Assembly (NCBI GenBank): GCA_937892405.1
Contig: CALAFS010000268.1
Location: 1 to 6,745 of the forward strand
Length of the DNA stretch: 6,745 bases
Reading direction: 5' to 3'
Source of the DNA: an uncultured Clostridia bacterium
GTDB lineage: Bacteria > Bacillota > Clostridia > Oscillospirales > CAG-272
The notes beneath the pieces are model-generated. The model had not been told where the DNA came from and made no database searches. It saw nothing but the letters and a program-made list of their open reading frames with translations. A program made the position numbers and the translations under genes. Below are positions 6,195 through 6,745 of the stretch, piece by piece; position 1 is the stretch's first letter, and each line of letters opens with the position of its first letter.

Positions 6195-6431
6195 ATGAGC
6201 ATTTTCAAGCATCTGCTGCCCGGGAAAAAGAAGAGCGCCTGCCGCGACAATATCGTCGGTGCACGGGTCAAGGTCGTGGAGCCGATCGACAACGCCGCCG
6301 GAAGCGGAGAAGTCAGAGTCGGGACGGAGCTGTGGGCGGCGCGCAGTGTCACGGACGAGGTCACATTTTCCGTCGGGGAAACCGTGCAGGTCGTCGCGTG
6401 CGAAGGGGTGCGGCTTGTCTGCCGCAAATAA
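6195..6431 (+). CDS. Small soluble NfeD-like OB-fold protein
   Basis: 78 residues. After a basic N-terminus (MSIFKHLLPGKKK) the segment from N19 to the end matches the soluble C-terminal domain of NfeD proteins: NIVGARVKVVEPI (19-31), then GSGEVRVGTELWAARS (36-51), then GETVQVVACEGVRLVC (61-76), a five-stranded beta-barrel pattern with the typical ELWxAR block. Full NfeD proteins carry membrane helices before this domain and are linked to membrane proteases or stomatin-like partners; here the membrane part is absent and no such partner is adjacent. The RBS AAGGA (6183-6187) lies 7 nt upstream of the ATG. It has a consensus promoter of its own and no obvious terminator before the tRNA promoter. 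The role is unknown beyond the domain. Confidence 0.78.
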   Translation: MSIFKHLLPGKKKSACRDNIVGARVKVVEPIDNAAGSGEVRVGTELWAARSVTDEVTFSVGETVQVVACEGVRLVCRK

Positions 6432-6481
6432 TCGCTTTTTCGTGATTTCTCCCGAATTTCACAAAAAGTTTCGGAAAGCTC

Positions 6482-6510
6482 TTGACAAAAGAAGAATATT
6501 CTGCTATAAT
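6482..6510 (+). promoter_or_regulatory. Perfect consensus promoter of the tRNA operon
   Basis: TTGACA (6482-6487), 17 nt, TATAAT (6505-6510) preceded by TGC (extended -10). Expected start near 6517, about 13 nt before the first tRNA, as is common for tRNA operons. Confidence 0.88.
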
Positions 6511-6529
6511 AGCTTCCGTTGTCAAGTTT

Positions 6530-6606
6530 GTGCCTTTAGCTCAGCTGGATAGAGCAACTGCCTTCTAAGCAGTAGGTCGGGGGTTCGAGTCCCTCCTGGC
6601 GTGCCA
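6530..6606 (+). tRNA. tRNA-Arg (anticodon TCT)
   Basis: 77 nt with encoded CCA. D stem GCTC/GAGC, anticodon stem ACTGC/GCAGT (perfect) with loop CTTCTAA, giving anticodon TCT for AGA codons; T stem GGGGG/CCCTC with loop TTCGAGT; discriminator G. The acceptor stem is weak: GTGCCTT against CTGGCGT gives three Watson-Crick pairs, two G-U pairs and two mismatches next to the T stem. All other arms are sound, and it is followed 33 nt later by a second tRNA, so it is probably functional. Confidence 0.88.
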
Positions 6607-6640
6607 TTTTCGCCCGCCCCGGTTTCAGAAAGTGAATATG

Positions 6641-6717
6641 GTGGATATGGCCTAGTTGGCTAAGGCGTCAGATTGTGGCTCTGAAGATCGTGGGTTCGAG
6701 TCCCATTATCCACCCCA
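6641..6717 (+). tRNA. tRNA-His (anticodon GTG)
   Basis: Acceptor GTGGATA/TATCCAC perfect, D stem GCCT/AGGC, anticodon stem TCAGA/TCTGA with loop TTGTGGC (anticodon GTG), T stem GTGGG/CCCAT, encoded CCA. The base before position 1 is G (6640) and the discriminator is C, the histidine identity pair G-1:C73. It is co-transcribed with tRNA-Arg. Confidence 0.96.
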
Positions 6718-6723
6718 TGCAGA

Positions 6724-6745
6724 AAAAGCCCTAGAAATAAATTCT
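6724..6745 (+). terminator. Possible tRNA operon terminator, cut by window end
   Basis: An A-run then GCCCTAGAA (6728-6736), a short ATAAA spacer and TTCT (6742-6745), which pairs with AGAA. This looks like the left arm, loop and first bases of the right arm of a hairpin whose remainder lies outside the window. Confidence 0.35.

Noticed and set aside
1..6745. CRISPR array, transposase, integrase, toxin-antitoxin or phage-defence genes
   Set aside because: None seen on either strand; the heptamer array at 3806-3868 has no spacers of CRISPR size.

Overview
The window looks like a stretch of a low- to mid-GC Bacillota chromosome, most likely from an uncultured anaerobic, gut- or rumen-type Clostridia. 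The reasons are strong AGGAGG-type ribosome binding sites, two perfect TTGACA-17-TATAAT promoters, short single-function operons separated by bidirectional terminators, and an intracellular GH127-type glycosidase paired with an AraC regulator. The taxonomic call is inference; no rRNA or marker gene is present.

Left part (1-3906): a carbohydrate-linked locus. A GH127 (DUF1680, beta-L-arabinofuranosidase-like) enzyme runs leftwards off the window edge. Its zinc/cysteine active-site pattern is intact. It is divergent from an AraC-family regulator, and the 149-nt gap holds two overlapping extended -10 promoters arranged around an imperfect 21-bp dyad, plus a perfect 8-bp inverted repeat that covers the glycosidase ribosome binding site. 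A D-2-hydroxyacid dehydrogenase of the glycerate-dehydrogenase type follows the regulator in a probable two-gene operon. A heptamer tandem repeat and a shared bidirectional terminator close the block.

Middle part (3953-5850): a cation diffusion facilitator (leftward, GTG start) with a Mn-type N/D...D/D metal site and an apparently duplicated cytoplasmic domain. Divergent from it is a small alpha/beta protein of unknown function with a faint Smr-like pattern. After a second bidirectional terminator comes a stand-alone acyl carrier protein (leftward) with a good promoter and a perfect 8-bp palindrome at its transcription start.

Right part (5851-6745): a non-coding stretch with divergent promoters, a 78-residue soluble NfeD-like OB-fold protein, then a tRNA operon with tRNA-Arg(TCT) and tRNA-His(GTG) under a perfect consensus promoter. 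The window ends inside what looks like the first half of a terminator hairpin.

No mobile element, CRISPR array or clearly new multi-gene system was found. The most interesting points are regulatory architecture (the glycosidase/AraC gap and the acyl carrier protein operator-like palindrome), the duplicated transporter tail, the heptamer repeat and an acceptor stem in tRNA-Arg that pairs poorly.
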